Assembly (NCBI GenBank): GCA_913045265.1
Contig: CAJWQX010000034.1
Coordinates: 1 to 35,844, forward strand
DNA from: UBA11889 sp002313255
GTDB taxonomy: Bacteria > Pseudomonadota > Gammaproteobacteria > Pseudomonadales > Azotimanducaceae
Length of the DNA stretch: 35,844 nucleotides
Direction of reading: 5' to 3'
In this document: one piece after another, positions 32,795-35,844 of the stretch
Layout of the letters: each line of letters starts with the position of its first letter
Position numbering within the stretch: position 1 is the first letter of the stretch
Notes under the pieces: model-generated
What the model was told of the DNA's origin: nothing
Seen by the model: only the letters and a program-made list of their open reading frames with translations
Databases searched by the model: none
Position numbers and translations under genes: made by a program

Positions 32795-33298
32795 ATGAGC
32801 TGGGTAGCGATTTTAATGGGATCCCAGTCCGATTGGCCGGTGATGGAGTCCACGACGGAGGTCCTCGGCGAATTGGGTATAGAGTTCGAAGTTCGGGTGA
32901 GTTCCGCCCACCGAACACCTCACGAAACGGCTGCATACGTTGGCGACGCTGAGACGCGGGGGTGTAACGTATTTATTTGTGGAGCAGGATTGGCCGCTCA
33001 TCTTGCCGGTGCAGTCGCCGCTCATACGACGCGACCTGTGATTGGCGTGCCCATGGATGCGGGGTCCCTTTCGGGATTTGATGCGTTGCTTTCAACGGTG
33101 CAAATGCCGCCCGGTATTCCTGTGGCTACGGTCGCTGTGGGTCGAACTGGCGCTAAGAATGCGGGCTACATGGCTGCGCAGATCCTAGCGCTTGGGAACG
33201 AGACACTCGCCGATCGGTTGTTGCAAGATCGTTCAAAGAATCGGGAGAGGGTGGCAGAACAAAATCGTTCGGTTCAAGCATCGCTAGACAGCGAATGA
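32795..33298 (+). CDS. purE: N5-carboxyaminoimidazole ribonucleotide mutase
   Basis: Class I PurE of purine synthesis, which converts N5-CAIR to CAIR. 167 aa. Signature MGSQSDW is at residues 8-14, SSAHRTPHE (catalytic His39) at 36-44, then CGAGLAAHLAGAVAAHTTRPVIGVP in parts (AGLAAHLAG). It starts a unit with tsaC and aroE. The partner purK is not adjacent in this window. Confidence 0.96.
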   Translation: MSWVAILMGSQSDWPVMESTTEVLGELGIEFEVRVSSAHRTPHETAAYVGDAETRGCNVFICGAGLAAHLAGAVAAHTTRPVIGVPMDAGSLSGFDALLSTVQMPPGIPVATVAVGRTGAKNAGYMAAQILALGNETLADRLLQDRSKNRERVAEQNRSVQASLDSE

Positions 33299-33843
33299 TT
33301 GACGACGAAGTTCAATGTGCCACAGCAATTCTAATGACTGGTGGAGTTGTTGCGCACGCCTGTGAAGGAGTTTGGGGCCTGGCGTGCGACGCTTATTCCT
33401 TTGCGAGCGTAAAAAGAATACTCGAGCTGAAACGTCGACCTATTCGAAATGGGTTAATTCTGGTTGGCGGTCAGGCAGCAGAATTCTCGGCAGAGCTTGC
33501 AGGCTTGAACGAGGAGCAACGCGAGAAGGTAGTGAATAGTTGGCCAGGTCCAGAGACCTGGATTATGGAGACTCACCGATTTCCGGCGTGGATAACGGGA
33601 GGGCGTGGGACGGTGGCTGTTCGCGTGCCCGGTCACGAACAAGCACGTGAGATGGCCCGCCGTTTTGGCGGGCCACTGGTCTCAACGTCAGCGAATCGTT
33701 CAGGCGAAGAACCGAAGACTCGCCAAGACGAGGTCGGGAAGGGCTTCGGGAGTCTGGTGGATTATGTGTTACCTGGCAGCACCTCCGCATCGCTAGGACC
33801 GAGCCGAATACGGGTTGCTACGACAGGCGAGGTTCTTCGGTGA
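33295..33843 (+). CDS. tsaC: Threonylcarbamoyl-AMP synthase (YrdC/TsaC)
   Basis: Makes the threonylcarbamoyl-adenylate used for t6A37 tRNA modification. 182 aa, the short TsaC type without a Sua5 C-terminal domain. Substrate-binding elements are visible: GVWGLACDA near the N terminus, LKRRPIRNGLILV, then STSANRSGEEP. It overlaps the purE stop as ATGA, and its own stop overlaps aroE as GTGA. Confidence 0.93.
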   Translation: MIDDEVQCATAILMTGGVVAHACEGVWGLACDAYSFASVKRILELKRRPIRNGLILVGGQAAEFSAELAGLNEEQREKVVNSWPGPETWIMETHRFPAWITGGRGTVAVRVPGHEQAREMARRFGGPLVSTSANRSGEEPKTRQDEVGKGFGSLVDYVLPGSTSASLGPSRIRVATTGEVLR

Positions 33844-34643
33844 GCTTGGATCGGTACGCTGTCATTGGCAACCCAGTAACGCACAGCCTCTCGCCGGTAA
33901 TTCACCGAGCGTTTGCGAAACAGTCAGGAGACTCGTTGGTGTACACGGTCATAGAGGCGTCCGTCGATGGTTTCGAGGCTCGGCTGGTCGAGTTCTTTGA
34001 CGCGGGCGGTTGCGGTTTAAACGTGACGGTGCCGTTTAAGTCGCGGGCGAGCGCTTGGGTTGATCACCGTGACGATTACAGTCGCGAGGCCGGAGCAGTG
34101 AACACGATACGCATAACGAAAGAAGGCTTCGAGGGGTTTAATACAGATGGGGTCGGTCTTATACGTGACTTGGAGCGTCTAGGATGGCCTACGACCAATG
34201 CCCGCGTGCTTATTCTAGGAGCGGGCGGCGCAGCTCGGGGAATTCTTGGTCCATTGCTGCGAGGTTCCGTCCGAGCCGTCACGATTGCGAATCGCACACC
34301 GGAAAAGGCACGCGATTTGGCCAACGAGTTTGAAGGGGTAGGTTGGTCCGGACTGGATAAGGTCGATGGCGCATGGGACATCGTGATTAATGCGACTTCC
34401 GCCGGAATCGATGGTGAAGGAGCGATAGTGGATGCAGGAAGACTGCAAAACGCATACTGCTACGATCTCTACTACCGTTCAGACGGCGACACACCATTTG
34501 TCGCCTGGGCACGGAAGGTTGCGTCGGGCGCGTCCGATGGTTTGGGTATGTTGGTTGAACAAGCAGCAGAAGCTTTCCGCATCTGGCGGGGTTACGAGCC
34601 CGATACTCACCCAGTGTTGCAGCGTCTTCGACGACGCGTTTGA
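33840..34643 (+). CDS. aroE: Shikimate dehydrogenase (NADP+)
   Basis: Reduces dehydroshikimate to shikimate in aromatic amino acid synthesis. 267 aa. The shikimate-binding serines are in THSLSP (residues 14-19). The catalytic Lys67 is in NVTVPFKSRA and Asp104 in NTDGVGL. The NADP-binding GAGGAARGI loop follows, then INATSAGI. GTG start overlapping tsaC. Confidence 0.96.
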   Translation: MSLDRYAVIGNPVTHSLSPVIHRAFAKQSGDSLVYTVIEASVDGFEARLVEFFDAGGCGLNVTVPFKSRASAWVDHRDDYSREAGAVNTIRITKEGFEGFNTDGVGLIRDLERLGWPTTNARVLILGAGGAARGILGPLLRGSVRAVTIANRTPEKARDLANEFEGVGWSGLDKVDGAWDIVINATSAGIDGEGAIVDAGRLQNAYCYDLYYRSDGDTPFVAWARKVASGASDGLGMLVEQAAEAFRIWRGYEPDTHPVLQRLRRRV

Positions 34644-34680
34644 AAGTCCGGGATGGTCTTAATCTAGGGAGTTACGTCGC

Positions 34681-34764
34681 ATGAGCGGCAATCTATCCGG
34701 ACCAAGGGTTCGCTTCGTTGATACACGCCATCGGTCGTCGGAGGGGGCAAGGGCGAGGCCGTGA
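34681..34764 (+). CDS. Possible 27-aa leader ORF before ctaA
   Basis: An ATG at 34681 with GGGAG about 10 bp upstream opens a 27-codon frame, rich in Arg, Ser and Gly, that ends in TGA at 34762-34764. The TGA overlaps the GTG start of ctaA (GTGA), the same coupling seen at other junctions here. It is basic and has no membrane segment or recognisable domain. It might be a leader peptide affecting ctaA translation, or simply chance. Confidence 0.3.
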   Translation: MSGNLSGPRVRFVDTRHRSSEGARARP

Positions 34765-35750
34765 ATTCTCTGGGACGACTTCGTGCACTTGTTTGCGTCG
34801 CAGTCGCGGTTGCGTGCGTGGTCGTCGTCCTGGGTGCGTATACACGCCTGGTTGACGCCGGGCTGGGGTGCCCGGACTGGCCGGGTTGTTACGGAATGCT
34901 CGGTGTACCTGAGTCCGTTGAGCAAATTCGTCAGGCGGAAGCGCGATACCCAGGAATTGCTGTGGAACCTGACAAGGCGTGGCCCGAAATGGTGCATCGT
35001 TATTTTGCCACCGGCCTTGGCGTGCTCTCTCTGTGTATAGTTGGCTTAGCCTGGTTTCAAAACCGGCGTCTTGCGATACCTTTGGCGCTAACCGCCCTGG
35101 TAATCGTGCAAGGGGCATTTGGGGCGTGGACGGTAACCCTTAAACTTTGGCCGCAGGTCGTGACGGCGCACTTGTTGGGGGGGTTCGCAACTTTGTCCCT
35201 ACTTTGGTGGTACGCCGCGGCGCTGTGGCCGACGATCGGCGCAATGTCCGTCCCAAGAAAATTGGCACAATTCGCGTTAGGCGCGGTGATTTTGCAAATC
35301 GCCATTGGCGGGTGGGTGACGTCGAATTACGCGGCGCTGGCGTGCCCGGATTTCCCAGCTTGTCATGGCGAGCTCTTACCTTCGATGGACTTTGAACGCG
35401 GGTTTGATTTCACACAAACCATTGGGCCCAACTACCTAGGCGGTCAGTTAGACAGTGATGCCCGTATCGCGATTCAGGTGACGCATCGCCTTGGCGCCGT
35501 CATCGTTCTATTGTTCGTTGGGTTGTTGGTATTTCATCTTCGCTCTCGCCCATTCGGCTGGGCCCTCGGTAGTGTCTTAGGGTTGCAATGGACTCTGGGC
35601 ATTTCGAATATTCTTTTTGATCTACCGCTTTGGGTGGCGGTATTACACAATGCCGGTGGCGCTGTGTTACTGCTGATGGTGCTCACCGTTAATGTTGCGC
35701 TGGGCCAGACTGAGGACTCCCACTTTCATAAAAGGACCCAAGTCCAGTGA
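34761..35750 (+). CDS. ctaA: Heme A synthase (CtaA/Cox15)
   Basis: Oxidises heme O to heme A for cytochrome aa3-type oxidase. 329 aa, with about eight membrane segments in two four-helix halves. Each half has an extracytoplasmic cysteine pair: CPDWPGC near the N terminus and CPDFPAC in the second half. The heme-binding histidines are in MVHRYFATG, AHLLGGFA, THRLGAVIV and LHNAGGA. GTG start at 34761. The stop overlaps ctaB as GTGA. Confidence 0.95.
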   Translation: MNSLGRLRALVCVAVAVACVVVVLGAYTRLVDAGLGCPDWPGCYGMLGVPESVEQIRQAEARYPGIAVEPDKAWPEMVHRYFATGLGVLSLCIVGLAWFQNRRLAIPLALTALVIVQGAFGAWTVTLKLWPQVVTAHLLGGFATLSLLWWYAAALWPTIGAMSVPRKLAQFALGAVILQIAIGGWVTSNYAALACPDFPACHGELLPSMDFERGFDFTQTIGPNYLGGQLDSDARIAIQVTHRLGAVIVLLFVGLLVFHLRSRPFGWALGSVLGLQWTLGISNILFDLPLWVAVLHNAGGAVLLLMVLTVNVALGQTEDSHFHKRTQVQ

Positions 35751-35844
35751 GTGATGTGTTGATCGACAATGTACGTCACGTGTGGCGCGATTATCTTGAA
35801 ATGTGTAAGCCGCGTGTCGTTTTACTGATGCTGATGTGTGCGAC
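35747..35844 (+). CDS. ctaB: Protoheme IX farnesyltransferase (heme O synthase), partial
   Basis: Only the first 32 codons are in the window. The start is a GTG at 35747 overlapping the ctaA stop. The visible sequence includes WRDYLEMCKPRVVLLMLM, and YLxxCKPRVVLLML is the characteristic N terminus of CtaB/CyoE. It makes heme O from heme B, the substrate of CtaA, so the pair forms a heme A unit. The gene continues beyond 35844. Confidence 0.9.
   Translation, partial: MSDVLIDNVRHVWRDYLEMCKPRVVLLMLMCA

Overview
The window is a replication-origin region of a gammaproteobacterial chromosome, probably from a free-living aerobic (perhaps marine) organism. The gene order is the classic one. To the left of the origin, all on the minus strand, lie rpmH-rnpA-yidD-yidC-mnmE-mnmG-rsmG-parA-parB-atpIBEFHAGDC-glmU-glmS. 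To the right, on the plus strand, lie dnaA-dnaN-recF-gyrB. Protein sequences match gammaproteobacterial families throughout (GlmS ending in VTVE, DnaA, GyrB, F-type ATP synthase with an H+-type c ring). Heme A synthase (ctaA) and the start of ctaB imply aerobic respiration with a heme-A oxidase.

Layout. 1-860 is an AT-rich, non-core stretch that begins exactly at the glmS stop codon. It holds two tandem paralogous small membrane-protein genes (96-224 and 325-477), a small helix-turn-helix/recombinase-domain-like ORF (515-868) and a long inverted repeat. 861-4076 is glmS and glmU, the UDP-GlcNAc pathway, with its own promoter-like -10 box. 4167-11036 is the complete nine-gene ATP synthase operon. 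11192-12848 is parB/parA, the chromosome partition pair. 12845-16697 holds rsmG and the tRNA wobble-uridine modification genes mnmG and mnmE. 16694-19178 is membrane-protein insertase, YidD, RNase P protein and ribosomal protein L34. 19179-19641 is the oriC intergenic region, with consensus DnaA boxes and an AT-rich segment. 19642-25613 is dnaA, dnaN, recF and gyrB. Two parS-like centromere sites lie inside recF and fit the nearby parAB.

25610-32548 is a minus-strand block: plsC, then (beyond the plus-strand tag gene) trkH-trkA-rsmB-fmt-def, covering potassium uptake, 16S rRNA methylation and initiator-Met formylation/deformylation. 32795-35844 runs on the plus strand: purE-tsaC-aroE, a possible 27-codon leader ORF, ctaA and the 5' end of ctaB. 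Many neighbouring genes overlap by 4 nt (ATGA, GTGA, TTGA), suggesting strong translational coupling.

Nearly everything from 861 rightwards is conserved core genome. The unexplained part is the AT-rich left edge. It abuts the 3' end of glmS, the recognition site used by Tn7-type elements, and carries undescribed small genes plus an inverted repeat. I could not identify transposase genes or canonical Tn7 ends. No tRNA, rRNA, CRISPR array or recognisable insertion sequence was found.
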